DNA of 64,000 bases from Bradyrhizobium sp. 200 (GTDB lineage: Bacteria; Pseudomonadota; Alphaproteobacteria; Rhizobiales; Xanthobacteraceae): positions 4,508,001-4,572,000 of the forward strand of contig NZ_CP064689.1 of the NCBI RefSeq assembly GCF_023100945.1, read 5' to 3'. This document shows, piece after piece, positions 17,729 through 26,281 of the stretch. How positions within the stretch are numbered: the first letter of the stretch is position 1; each line of letters starts with the position of its first letter. A model generated the notes under the pieces. That model was not told the origin of the DNA. It saw nothing but the letters and a program-made list of their open reading frames with translations, and did not search any database. The translations under genes were made by a program, and so were the position numbers.

Positions 17729-18532
17729 ATGCTCGATCAACAAACCGTCGAACGGCTGGCGCAGCGCCTGGATGACGCCGAACGCAGCAAGTCGCTTATA
17801 TCGGCGTTCACGCGCGAATATCCTGATCTCACCATCGAGGACGCCTACGCCATTCAGCGCGCCTGGACGAAACTGCAGCTCTCCCGCGGCCGCATCGTCA
17901 AGGGGCACAAGATCGGCCTGACATCGAAAGCGATGCAGAATGCCGTCGGCATTTCCGAGCCGGATTACGGCGTGCTGTTCGCTGACATGTTCTATTCCGA
18001 CGCATCGCCGATCCCGTTCGACCGCTTCCACGCGCCGCGCATCGAGGTTGAATTGGCATTCGTGTTGAAGACTCCCTTGAAAGGGCCCGATTGCACGCTG
18101 TTCGATGTTCTCAATGCCACCGACTACGTCACACCGGCGCTCGAAATCCTGGAGACGCGGATGCACCGCGTCGATCCCGAGACCAAGGCGCCGCGCAAGG
18201 TGATGGACACGATTTCCGACAATGCCGCGAATGCGGCGCTGGTCGTCGGCGGCCGGCCTGTCCGTCCGCTCGATTTCGACCTGCGCTGGATCGGCGCGCT
18301 GTTGTTTCGCAACGGCCAGATCGAGGAGACCGGCATCGCCGCCGGCGTCCTCAACCATCCCGCCAATGGCGTGGCCTGGCTCGCCGACCGGCTGGCCGCC
18401 CAGGGCGAGTATCTCGAAGCCGGCGAAGTGGTGCTGGCGGGATCGTTTACACGACCGGTCGACATCATCAGGGGCGATACGTTTCATGCCGATTACGGCC
18501 AGTTCGGATCGGTGTCCTGCCAGTTCGTCTGA
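17729..18532 (+). CDS. 2-oxo-hept-4-ene-1,7-dioate hydratase-like enzyme (HpaH/MhpD family)
   Basis: This 267-residue protein matches the hydratase branch of the FAH superfamily. [12 protein letters not shown] near 64-75, DYGVLFADM, and EVELAFVL with the metal-binding Glu pair are present. It would add water to a 2-oxo-alkenedioate, a late step in meta-cleavage of homoprotocatechuate or similar. Placed 3 bp after the FAH gene, it suggests consecutive steps. HpaH is the closest named enzyme I recognise; exact substrate is uncertain. Confidence 0.88.
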   Translation: MLDQQTVERLAQRLDDAERSKSLISAFTREYPDLTIEDAYAIQRAWTKLQLSRGRIVKGHKIGLTSKAMQNAVGISEPDYGVLFADMFYSDASPIPFDRFHAPRIEVELAFVLKTPLKGPDCTLFDVLNATDYVTPALEILETRMHRVDPETKAPRKVMDTISDNAANAALVVGGRPVRPLDFDLRWIGALLFRNGQIEETGIAAGVLNHPANGVAWLADRLAAQGEYLEAGEVVLAGSFTRPVDIIRGDTFHADYGQFGSVSCQFV

Positions 18533-18560
18533 ACAAAAAAGCGTCCCAGGGAGAGAAGCG

Positions 18561-18944
18561 ATGACAAGGCGCAAGAGCATTCATATCGGCGAGTTCAAGC
18601 ACGCCAATCCCATTCCCAATGCCTGCCGCATCGGCAATCTCCTGATGTCCGGCGTCATCCTCGGCCGCGACGGCGCGACCGGCAAGATGCCGGAAAAGAT
18701 CGAAGACCAGTGCGCCAACATGTTCGGCCACATGAAGGCCATCGTGGAAGCCGGCGGTGGAACGACCGACGACATCATCAAGATGACGGTGTGGCTGCAG
18801 GACCGCACGCAGCGCGCGCCGGTCAATACCGAATGGCTGAAGATGTTTCCCGACGAGCATTCGCGCCCTGCCCGTCACGCGCTGCAGATGGACATGGAGA
18901 ACGGCGCGCTCGTGCAATGCGATTTCACCGCCGTGATCGGCTGA
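18561..18944 (+). CDS. RidA-family protein
   Basis: This 127-residue protein belongs to the YjgF/YER057c/UK114 (RidA) family of trimeric enamine/imine deaminases. The core VKMTVWLQD-like strand (IIKMTVWLQDR, about 73-83) and RHALQMDM are family-like. The arginine usual in true RidA (IEIEAIA-V context) is not clearly present, so it may belong to a catabolic subgroup. GGGAGAGAAG precedes the ATG. It is inside the catabolic cluster, where RidA homologues often remove reactive intermediates. Confidence 0.85.
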   Translation: MTRRKSIHIGEFKHANPIPNACRIGNLLMSGVILGRDGATGKMPEKIEDQCANMFGHMKAIVEAGGGTTDDIIKMTVWLQDRTQRAPVNTEWLKMFPDEHSRPARHALQMDMENGALVQCDFTAVIG

Positions 18945-18968
18945 CCGCGACCAGACAAGGAACCCGAC

Positions 18969-19844
18969 ATGCCGACCTATCTCCCCTTCGATCCGAACCC
19001 GCGCCGCCCCTCAAAGCTGCCGCCGCCGAAGAGCATCGACAGCCAGTTTCACGTGCTGGGTCCGCTGGACAAATATCCGGTGCGCCCGGGTGCCGCGTAT
19101 CAGATGCCGACCGCGACCTGGGAGGCCGCGCTGCGCGTCCACAAGGCGCTCGGCATCGAGCGCGGCATCATCGTGCAGACCACGACCTATGGCGCCGATC
19201 ATTCCGTGGTGCTCGATGGCCTCGCCGCGATGGGACCGAACTATCGCGGCTGCGCCAACGCGCTGGTGTTTGCCGAAGCCGATGACGCCTATCTCGCCAA
19301 ACTTCACGACGCCGGCGTGCGCGGCGCCCGCTTCAGCTTCCGGCAGGAACTGGGCGCGGTGCTCTCGGACAAGGATTTTGCCCGCGCCATCGCGCGAATT
19401 CGCGAACTCGGCTGGTACGCAAAAATCCAGCCGGAGAAGGACGGCATCGTCTCCAGCGTCGCCAAGTACGAAAACCTCGACGTATCAGTGCTGATCGACC
19501 ACATGGCCCGCCCTGACCCGACGCGCGGCAAGCAAGATCCAAATCTGCAAAAGATGCTGGAGCTTCTGTCGAAGGGCAATTTCTGGGTGATGCTGTCGCT
19601 CGGGGAAAAGACATCGAAGAAGGGCCCGCCCTGGGACGACGTCATCCCGATCGCGCGCACCTATATCGATGCTGCGCCGGACCGCTGCGTGTGGGCAAGC
19701 GACTGGCCGCACCCGGTTTCGGTGGTGCAGCCGCCCAACGACGCCGACCTGCTCGAGCTCCTCTATCGCTACGCACCTGACGAGACGGAGCTGAGGAAAA
19801 TCCTGGTCACCAATCCGGCAAAGCTGTTCGGCTACGAAGACTAG
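18969..19844 (+). CDS. Amidohydrolase-family lactonase (LigI-like)
   Basis: This 291-residue TIM-barrel protein belongs to the cog3618/LigI-like amidohydrolases that open lactones such as 2-pyrone-4,6-dicarboxylate. The C-terminal CVWASDWPHP carries the conserved Asp. In strand 1 the usual HxH is DSQFH here, so the first His is replaced by Gln. LigI itself works without a metal, so this need not abolish activity. It is the last gene of the cluster. The substrate is not determinable. Confidence 0.87.
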   Translation: MPTYLPFDPNPRRPSKLPPPKSIDSQFHVLGPLDKYPVRPGAAYQMPTATWEAALRVHKALGIERGIIVQTTTYGADHSVVLDGLAAMGPNYRGCANALVFAEADDAYLAKLHDAGVRGARFSFRQELGAVLSDKDFARAIARIRELGWYAKIQPEKDGIVSSVAKYENLDVSVLIDHMARPDPTRGKQDPNLQKMLELLSKGNFWVMLSLGEKTSKKGPPWDDVIPIARTYIDAAPDRCVWASDWPHPVSVVQPPNDADLLELLYRYAPDETELRKILVTNPAKLFGYED

Positions 19845-19866
19845 GATTGCGACGGTTGCCGGACGC

Positions 19867-20808
19867 CTAGCGCAGCGCGACCGTCACGAAGGCTACGATG
19901 ACGGGTAACGTCACCGCCGCCAGGACCGTCCCGAGCGCCACGGCACCCGAGACGGCTTCGGTCAGCCGACCGTACTGGGCCGAGAAGATGTAGGCATTGG
20001 CGCCGGTCGGCATCGCGGCAAACAGGACAACCACAGCCGCGGAAATCGGCGGCAGCGCCAGGACGTAGAACGCAAGGATCGCGGCAATGGCCGGCATCGC
20101 CAGCAGCTTGAGCGCGCACATGACGGCCATCCCGAGCGCCTGGCCCTTGATCCTGAATCCGAAGAGATTGATGCCGAGCGCGATCAGCGCCGTGGGCGAA
20201 CCCGCCTGCGCCAGCAGCTCCAGCGTCTTGTCCGCAACGGGATGCAGCCCCAACCCGGTCAGGCGCCAGAGGAAACCCAGGCCGAGCGCGAGCATGATCG
20301 GATTGCGCGCGATCTCCCGCACCGCCCGCAGCACCAGGAGCGGCGCCGACTCGGAAGACTTCCGCTCGGCCCATGCCATCTGCAGCGTGCCGCACAGCCA
20401 AAGCAGCGGCGTGTTGACCGACAGGATCAATGCCATCGAACCGGCCGCCTGGCTGCCCAGCGCCGATAACGTCAGGGGAATGCCGAGCATCACGACGTTG
20501 CCGTAGATCGAGCCGATTGCGAGGACCACGCCGTCGGCCCGGGATTGCCGAAGAACCGATGACGCCAGCAGCGCTACGATCCAGGTAGCCGCCGTTGCCC
20601 CGTAATAGGCGCCCCACACCGCGAAGGCATTGACGGCGGGAAATTCCGCGACGACCACGATCCGGAACAGGAGCGCGGGAATCGCGATGCTGAAGGCGAA
20701 CTCGGAAATACCCTTGTGCGCCGTCGGGGAAATGAAGCGCAGCGCTACCGCCCCATAGCCGGCCGCGATCAAGGCGAACACCGGAACGACGATCAACGCT
20801 GCGCTCAT
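19867..20808 (-). CDS. AEC-family transporter (MdcF/auxin efflux carrier type)
   Basis: This 313-residue membrane protein has about ten hydrophobic helices in two halves. It shows the AEC features: NVVMLGIPL in the first half, and FAAMPTGANAYIFS in the second. Members carry malonate, malate or auxin-like anions. It is convergent with the catabolic cluster, 22 bp after the amidohydrolase. It might export or import a related carboxylate, but its orientation means separate control. Confidence 0.88.
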   Translation of the reverse strand: MSAALIVVPVFALIAAGYGAVALRFISPTAHKGISEFAFSIAIPALLFRIVVVAEFPAVNAFAVWGAYYGATAATWIVALLASSVLRQSRADGVVLAIGSIYGNVVMLGIPLTLSALGSQAAGSMALILSVNTPLLWLCGTLQMAWAERKSSESAPLLVLRAVREIARNPIMLALGLGFLWRLTGLGLHPVADKTLELLAQAGSPTALIALGINLFGFRIKGQALGMAVMCALKLLAMPAIAAILAFYVLALPPISAAVVVLFAAMPTGANAYIFSAQYGRLTEAVSGAVALGTVLAAVTLPVIVAFVTVALR

Positions 20809-20942
20809 GCTGCACTCATCTGCGGGAAGTCGGCCGGGCGGATTGCCTTACCGTCATCCGTCTCGCATCGTGCGGCTACGGCTGCGCACCGATTGTTTGC
20901 GGAACGTAGCATAGGCCCCCTCCGTCCTGCTATCATCAGCCC

Positions 20943-21614
20943 ATGACCTCGCGCGAGTCAGCCGTTTCCGAAATCACGCCCGAAGTGCTGCTGCGGGCCT
21001 ATGCCTGCGGCATCTTCCCGATGGCCGAAAGCGCCGGTGACCCGACGCTGTTCTGGGTCGAGCCGGAAATGCGCGGCGTGATACCGCTCGAGGGCTTCCG
21101 CATCGCCTCGCGGCTGGCCCGCACCGTGCGCTCGGACGCCTTCCGCGTCACCGTCGATACCGCCTTCAAGGCGGTCATCGCGGGCTGCGCGGCGCCGCAG
21201 CCGGGCCGCGACGACACCTGGATCAACAAGCGCATCCGCGATCTCTATGTCGGGCTCCACGAGCTCGGGCACTGCCACAGCGTCGAGGTCTGGCAGGATG
21301 GCGACCTCGTCGGCGGCCTCTATGGTGTCGGCCTGGGGCGGGCCTTCTTCGGCGAGAGCATGTTCCATCGCGCCCGCGACGCATCGAAAGTGGCGCTGGT
21401 GCATCTGGTGGCGCGGTTGATCGCGGGTGGGTTCGAACTGCTCGACACGCAATATGTCACCGAGCATCTGCGCAGTTTTGGCGCGGTGGAAATTCCCAGG
21501 CGCCGCTATCGCACGCTGCTCGACAAGGCGATTGCGGGCGAGCCTGCGGATTTCATGCGGTTACGGCCCAGCATCAGCGGCCCGGACGCGCTCGCGATCG
21601 TCGCGAAAGCATAG
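20943..21614 (+). CDS. aat: Leucyl/phenylalanyl-tRNA--protein transferase
   Basis: This 223-residue enzyme adds Leu or Phe from tRNA to proteins with N-terminal Lys or Arg, making them ClpS/ClpAP substrates (N-end rule). Diagnostic segments are present: [11 protein letters not shown] near 18-28, [14 protein letters not shown], and the [18 protein letters not shown] core. Length is normal. A GGAAC-N17-CGTC near-match to an EcfG promoter lies at 20901-20926 but would leave a very short leader. A REP palindrome interrupted by an IS follows directly. Confidence 0.97.
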   Translation: MTSRESAVSEITPEVLLRAYACGIFPMAESAGDPTLFWVEPEMRGVIPLEGFRIASRLARTVRSDAFRVTVDTAFKAVIAGCAAPQPGRDDTWINKRIRDLYVGLHELGHCHSVEVWQDGDLVGGLYGVGLGRAFFGESMFHRARDASKVALVHLVARLIAGGFELLDTQYVTEHLRSFGAVEIPRRRYRTLLDKAIAGEPADFMRLRPSISGPDALAIVAKA

Positions 21615-21688
21615 CCGTAGCCCGGATGGAGCGCAGCGCAATCCGGGATCGGTCCCATGAACTGCACCCCTGTTGTGAGACACGATAA

Positions 21689-22621
21689 TCAGGGACAGGT
21701 TGCGCCGACCGCTTGGAACGGCTGGGCGGGTTGATGGGTTACGGCCGCGTTGCGGAGCTGCTGCGCAGCAGCTCCGCAACGCGGTAAATTTGCTTCGAAC
21801 TCGGCGGGCGGCTGGTAAGCCAGGGCCGAGTGCAGCCGTTGGCGATTATATACCTCCTCGATGAAGGTGCCGATCGCATTTCTGGCATGCTGCGCATCGC
21901 GGTAGGTCTGGCCGTTGACCTCCTCTTGCTTGAGGGTCTTCATGAAGCTCTCCGCCCTGGCGTTGTCATAGGGATTGCCGACCCGGCTCATGCTGGGGGC
22001 AATGTCGTGCTGCTGGAGCAGTTCGGTGTAGTCGCCGCAGGCGTATTGGATACCGCGGTCGGAGTGGTGGATCAGGCTGCCGGGCGTCGGTTGGCGCGCC
22101 GCCAGCGCCATGGAGAGTGCGGCGACCGCCAGACGCGCCTCCAGGTGCGTCTCCAAGGCCCAGCCGACCACGCGCCGGCTGAAGGCATCGAGCACGATGG
22201 CGAGATAGGCGAACTCCTCCTGCAGCCGGATGTAGGTGATGTCCGCCACCCAAAGCTGGTCGAGGCCGCTCGGCACCATGCCGCGGGCCAGGTTCGGTAC
22301 CACCCGCCACGGGTGGCGCGAGTCTGTCGTAACGGGCACGAACGGCCGCCGCCGCAAGCACAGCAGATTATCCTGCTGCATCAGGCGCAGCACGCGTTTG
22401 CGGTTCACCGCAAAGCCCTCACGGCGCAGTTGCGCGGCGATCCGGCGATAGCCGTAATGCCTATAGGCAAGCGCCAGCCGCTGGATCGCGTCCCGCACGC
22501 CGGTTTCTTCGGCACGTGGGGCCGAAGCCGCCCAGTGCCGGTAGTAGCCGGCCCGGCTGACGCCAGCCAGCACGCACATCCGCTCAATCGTGAGCTCGCC
22601 TTGCAGCAGGGGGATCGTCAT
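21689..22621 (-). CDS. IS3-family transposase OrfB (integrase core)
   Basis: This 310-residue transposase has an HTH_21-type segment and an rve integrase core. The DDE triad is visible: D in LWVADITYI, D in HHSDRGIQY, and E in NARAESFMKTLK. Its start overlaps the orfA stop as ATGA, so translation is coupled rather than frameshifted in this copy. It is full length. Confidence 0.92.
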   Translation of the reverse strand: MTIPLLQGELTIERMCVLAGVSRAGYYRHWAASAPRAEETGVRDAIQRLALAYRHYGYRRIAAQLRREGFAVNRKRVLRLMQQDNLLCLRRRPFVPVTTDSRHPWRVVPNLARGMVPSGLDQLWVADITYIRLQEEFAYLAIVLDAFSRRVVGWALETHLEARLAVAALSMALAARQPTPGSLIHHSDRGIQYACGDYTELLQQHDIAPSMSRVGNPYDNARAESFMKTLKQEEVNGQTYRDAQHARNAIGTFIEEVYNRQRLHSALAYQPPAEFEANLPRCGAAAQQLRNAAVTHQPAQPFQAVGATCP

Positions 22622-23028
22622 CGCTTGGATGACCGCGTAGATCCCGTCACGCCAGGCCCGGTGCTCGGCCGGCGTGCTTCCTTGACCCGCCGCAAGGCTT
22701 GCCGAAAAAAATCGAGTTCAACCTGCTGCTGGCCGATCTTGCGCTCAAGTTCGGCAATGCGCTCTGGCGCGCCAAGGTCGGCAGCCGCAACATCGCGCGC
22801 CCGCGCCCTCACTCTCGGCCCAACAACGGCATCGCTCTTGCGCGGTCGACCCAGCGGCCGCAGCGCCTCCGCCCCGCCCGCGCGGAACAGGTCGCGCCAG
22901 GCGTAGAGATCCTTGCGCAGTACCTTCAGCTCCTGTGAAAGAGCCCTTATGCGTTCGCCCGCCAAAATACGGCGGACCGCCTCGAGCTTGAACTCTCGGC
23001 TGAAAATACGGGGTGATTTGTTGGGCAT
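22618..23028 (-). CDS. IS3-family transposase OrfA (HTH and leucine zipper)
   Basis: This 136-residue DNA-binding subunit has an N-terminal helix-turn-helix (about 8-50) and a C-terminal leucine-zipper-like helix (PERIAELERKIGQQQVELDF). It matches the typical OrfA layout. The middle is a basic linker with Arg/Pro-rich sequence. It overlaps orfB by 4 bp. Confidence 0.88.
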   Translation of the reverse strand: MPNKSPRIFSREFKLEAVRRILAGERIRALSQELKVLRKDLYAWRDLFRAGGAEALRPLGRPRKSDAVVGPRVRARARDVAAADLGAPERIAELERKIGQQQVELDFFRQALRRVKEARRPSTGPGVTGSTRSSKR

Positions 23029-23157
23029 ACGTTCTCCGTTAGAGAACTGTCCCTAATTTCCCGTGTCTCACTTTTGGGGTGCATTCCACCCACCACGGGC
23101 AAGAGGTCCCGGATTGCGCTTCGCTCCATCCGGGCTACGTGACTACGTCCTTTGTAG

Positions 23158-24126
23158 TTAATTCCCGAACAATCCGCCAAACAGTCCACCCGGCCGCTGC
23201 TGCGGCGGAGCCGGTTGCGGCTGCTGCTGGAATTGCGGCTGCGGCGGCGGTCCCGGCGGGCGCGGCGCCGCCTGCTTCGGTTGCGGCGGACGCTTTGCGG
23301 CAGCCGGCGGCGCCTTCGGCGGATCAGGCTGCGCGCTGACGATGGTTTGGTCGGGTCCTTTGCAGTCGGTCAGCCAGATGTCGTAGACCGGATGCTCGAC
23401 GCCGTGCAGACCGGGGCTGGCGGCGAACATCCAGCCCGAGAAGATCCGCTTCACCTCGCCCTGCAGCGTGATCTCGTCGACCTCGACAAAGGCGTCGGTG
23501 TTTGCAGCTTCCGTCGACGGCCGCGTGTAGCAGGCGCTGGTCTTCACGCGCAGCGCGCCGAATTGCACGGTCTCGCCGATATCCTCGTCGAAATTGATGA
23601 TGCGTCCGGTGATCTTGTCGAGGCCGGAGAAGCTCGCCTTCTTGTTGGTGATCTTGGTGGCCGGCGGCTCGGACACGACCTCGTCGCCCGGCTGCAGCGT
23701 CGCCGGCGTATTCGGCACGCCCTTTGCTGGCGGTTGGCGCTGGCCCGGCGGCGCGTTGGCGACGCCCGGACCGCCCGGCTGCGGCGGCTGAACGGCGACG
23801 CCCGGCTGGGTACCCTGGGGCGCGACTGTCGTGCCGGGCGGCGGCGCCAGCGGCTGCGACTGGAAGCTTCCGGGCGGCGGCGCGCCCTGCCCCGGCGGCG
23901 GACGGTTCGGGGTCGGCAGCAGGCGCCCACGCGGCAATTCCGGCACTTCCTCGTCGTCGTCGGGCAGTTGCTGCTGCTGCTGATTGCCACGGGGAATGGC
24001 GCCCGGCGGCCGCAGCGGCGGATCGGAAAAGATATTGCCGATCTGCGCCTGCGCCGGCGGCACAAGCGAGGTCATGGTGGCGGCAATCAGGGCCGCAAGA
24101 CCGGTCAGGGCAATGGTTCGAAGCAT
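23158..24126 (-). CDS. Exported Pro-rich protein with DUF2155 domain
   Basis: This 322-residue protein has a signal peptide (about 1-28), a long Pro/Gly/Gln-rich linker, and a DUF2155 domain (about 150-255). The domain shows CYTRP, DAFVEVDE and IFSGWMFAASPGLHGVEHPVYDIWLTDC. A second Pro-rich tail follows. DUF2155 function is unknown; the two conserved Cys suggest a disulfide. An alternative start 36 bp upstream (MSRARF) is possible. In relatives it lies, as I recall, between aat and the NDUFA12 gene; here an IS3 element separates it from aat. Confidence 0.88.
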   Translation of the reverse strand: MLRTIALTGLAALIAATMTSLVPPAQAQIGNIFSDPPLRPPGAIPRGNQQQQQLPDDDEEVPELPRGRLLPTPNRPPPGQGAPPPGSFQSQPLAPPPGTTVAPQGTQPGVAVQPPQPGGPGVANAPPGQRQPPAKGVPNTPATLQPGDEVVSEPPATKITNKKASFSGLDKITGRIINFDEDIGETVQFGALRVKTSACYTRPSTEAANTDAFVEVDEITLQGEVKRIFSGWMFAASPGLHGVEHPVYDIWLTDCKGPDQTIVSAQPDPPKAPPAAAKRPPQPKQAAPRPPGPPPQPQFQQQPQPAPPQQRPGGLFGGLFGN

Positions 24127-24460
24127 CTCGCGGCTTTTACAGGCGAATCGGGCTCGTGACATAGTACAGACTTGTCCGCCGCTCGCGTCCCTTCCGGTTA
24201 ACACGGCGAATACGGCGCGGAAAGGGCGACCTGCCCCCTTCCCGCCGCACTCGACCATGGCTTTGAAAGGCGGATAGTCGCGCCATGATCTCGATCATGG
24301 CCCGGGAACGTGGAAACCGGCCTTCGATAGTCGCCCCCATGATCTAGTCACGCCCCGTTTCAGATGAAATAGTCGCTCCCGTTCGCGCGAGGGTGCTCAC
24401 TCCTGGCGCGAAAACCACCAAAATCCGGGACAACCGGACGAGCCGGAGGAAACCCCAGAT
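24127..24460. promoter_or_regulatory. Divergent intergenic region with 20-bp palindrome
   Basis: This 334-bp spacer lies between DUF2155 and the SDR operon. It holds gccatgatc (24282-24290) and gatcatggc (24293-24301) around tc, and a further catgatct at 24340-24347. They may be operators for the SDR operon. No gene is supported in it. Confidence 0.45.
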
Positions 24461-25240
24461 ATGCCCGATCGAATTCGCCTCGATGGCCGGGTTGCCGTCG
24501 TGACCGGCGCGGCCGGCGTCATTGGAACCGCGACCATCCGCCTGTTGGCCGAACGCGGCGCCCGTATCGTCGCCGTCGACCGCAGGGAGCAGGATCTTGC
24601 GGCCGCCATCAAGGATCTGCCCGCCTCCGCCGAAGCGCTCGCGGTGACGGCGGATGTCACAAGGGAGGACGAGGTCGCGGAATATGTCCGCGCCACCCTC
24701 GACAGGTTCGGCACGATCGATGCGTTCTACAACAACGCCGGCATCGAGGGCGACATCAAGCCGATCCCGGAATATTCGCTGGAGAGTTTTCGGCGCGTGC
24801 TCGACGTCAATGTCGTCGGTGTCTTTCTCGGCATGAAGCATGTGCTGCCGGTGATGCTGAAACAGAACAAGGGCAGCATCATCAACACCGCCTCCATCGC
24901 CGGCCTGATGGGATCGCCGATGATCGCCGTCTACAGCGCCAGCAAGCACGCGGTGATCGGTCTCACCAAGAGCGCCGCCTGGGAATGCACCGGCACCGGC
25001 GTGCGGGTCAATTGCGTCTGCCCCGGCCTGATCGACAGCCGGATGCTGAGCACCATCCTGCAGGGCCGCAATCCCGGCAACGAGCCGCCGCCGAACGAGA
25101 AGATCGTCGACCGGATTCCGGCGCGGCGGCTCGGACAGGCGTCCGAAGTCGCCTCCATCGTGGCATTCCTCGCCTCCGACGAGGCAAGCTACGTCTCGGG
25201 CTCCGCCTATACCGTGGACGGCGGCCGCACCGCCGCCTGA
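24461..25240 (+). CDS. Short-chain dehydrogenase/reductase
   Basis: This 259-residue NAD(P)-dependent oxidoreductase of the classical SDR type has TGAAGVIG at 15-22, NNAG at 91-94, and the catalytic S145, Y158 and K162 (YSASK). Asp40 after strand 2 (VAVDRR) suggests preference for NAD. The substrate is unknown. It starts an operon with an HSL-type esterase 33 bp later and a permease, consistent with uptake and breakdown of an ester or alcohol. Confidence 0.92.
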   Translation: MPDRIRLDGRVAVVTGAAGVIGTATIRLLAERGARIVAVDRREQDLAAAIKDLPASAEALAVTADVTREDEVAEYVRATLDRFGTIDAFYNNAGIEGDIKPIPEYSLESFRRVLDVNVVGVFLGMKHVLPVMLKQNKGSIINTASIAGLMGSPMIAVYSASKHAVIGLTKSAAWECTGTGVRVNCVCPGLIDSRMLSTILQGRNPGNEPPPNEKIVDRIPARRLGQASEVASIVAFLASDEASYVSGSAYTVDGGRTAA

Positions 25241-25273
25241 GCTTTCCATCAACGCATGAGGCCTTCGCAAACC

Positions 25274-26221
25274 ATGCCCGTCACGCTCGATCCCGATGCC
25301 GCCGCCGTCTACAAGGCTTTTCAGGAAGCTGGCCGTCCCGCCTATGAAACGCTGACCGCACCGGAAGCGCGCGAGTATTACCGGAACGCCCGCGTCGTCA
25401 TGAACCCCGAGCCGCCCGCGCTCGAATCGAACAAGCCGCTGTCGATCCCTGCGCCGCACGGCGCGATCCCGGCGCGCATCTACACCCCGAAGACGCTGCG
25501 GAAGAACAACGGCCTTGCGCCGTGCCTGGTGTTCTTTCACGGCGGCGGCTGGGTGATCGGCGATCTCGATACCCATGAAGTGGCCTGCCAGAAGCTTGCC
25601 CATGAAGGCGAGTTGATCGTCATCTCGGTCGACTATCGGCTGGCGCCGGAGCACAAATTTCCTGCCGCTGTCGACGACGCCATCACCGCGACCAAGTGGA
25701 TCGCCGCCAACGCCAGCCAGTTCGGCATCGACGCGACGCACTTGCTGGTCGGCGGCGATAGCGCCGGCGGCAATCTCGCCGCCGTCGTGGCGCTTGCCGC
25801 GCGCGACGGCGACGGCCCAAAGCTCGCCGGCCAGGTGCTGGTCTATCCCGCCACCGATTTTGCGATGGGCCATCCCTCGCACAGCGAGCCCGAGACCAGC
25901 ATTTTGCTGACGCACTCCGTGATCAAATGGTTCTGCAACCATTATCTGAACGGCGCTGATGACATTGGCCATTGGAAGGCCTCGCCCGCGCGCGCGAAAA
26001 CGCTCGCAGGCCTGCCGCCGTCCTATGTGCTGACGGCGGGCGCCGATCCGCTGCGTGACGAGGGCGCCGAATACGCCGCGCGGCTCAAGGAAGCCGGCGT
26101 GCCCATGACCTACCGGCACTTCCCCGGCCAGTTCCACGGCTTCTTCACCATGGGCAAGCTCCTGCAGCAGGCCAACGTCGCGGTCAGCGAGATTGCCGGC
26201 TGGATGAAGGCGCTGAAATAA
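25274..26221 (+). CDS. Alpha/beta hydrolase of the hormone-sensitive lipase group
   Basis: This 315-residue cytosolic esterase has the oxyanion motif HGGGW at 89-93, nucleophile S163 in GDSAGG, catalytic Asp in AGADPLRDEG and catalytic His in FPGQFHGFF. The start at 25274 is chosen over one 18 bp upstream because GAGGC lies before it. It probably hydrolyses short acyl esters. It follows the SDR gene and precedes a permease on the same strand. Confidence 0.92.
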   Translation: MPVTLDPDAAAVYKAFQEAGRPAYETLTAPEAREYYRNARVVMNPEPPALESNKPLSIPAPHGAIPARIYTPKTLRKNNGLAPCLVFFHGGGWVIGDLDTHEVACQKLAHEGELIVISVDYRLAPEHKFPAAVDDAITATKWIAANASQFGIDATHLLVGGDSAGGNLAAVVALAARDGDGPKLAGQVLVYPATDFAMGHPSHSEPETSILLTHSVIKWFCNHYLNGADDIGHWKASPARAKTLAGLPPSYVLTAGADPLRDEGAEYAARLKEAGVPMTYRHFPGQFHGFFTMGKLLQQANVAVSEIAGWMKALK

Positions 26222-26281
26222 CGCACATTGCAGATTGCGACCTGAACCCGTGAATTTCTCTCGCGCTTATCCGAGGCCATT

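Larger units (their letters stand above)
21663..23083 (-). mobile_element. IS3-family insertion sequence
   Basis: Imperfect terminal inverted repeats of about 37 bp start TGCACCCC at 21663 and end GGGGTGCA at 23083. Both share gtgagacacg and agggacag blocks. It carries orfA and orfB on the minus strand. The flanks (gaac and ttcc) show no target duplication, so the ends may have been rearranged after insertion. Confidence 0.9.
21617..23139. repeat. REP-type bipartite palindrome split by an IS3 element
   Basis: The left half (21617-21648, gtagcccggatggagcgc...) and right half (23106-23139, ending ccgggctacg) are reverse complements. Together they form the same repeat as at 51655, 56692 and 59667. 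The IS3-family element sits in the loop. Confidence 0.85.

Noticed and set aside
20901..20926. GGAAC-N17-CGTC before aat
   Set aside because: The -10 has a mismatch and would leave a leader of only about 10 bases; kept only as a remark.
24344..26137. 597-codon open frame antisense to the SDR and esterase genes
   Set aside because: Both sense genes have full catalytic motifs; this frame has none.
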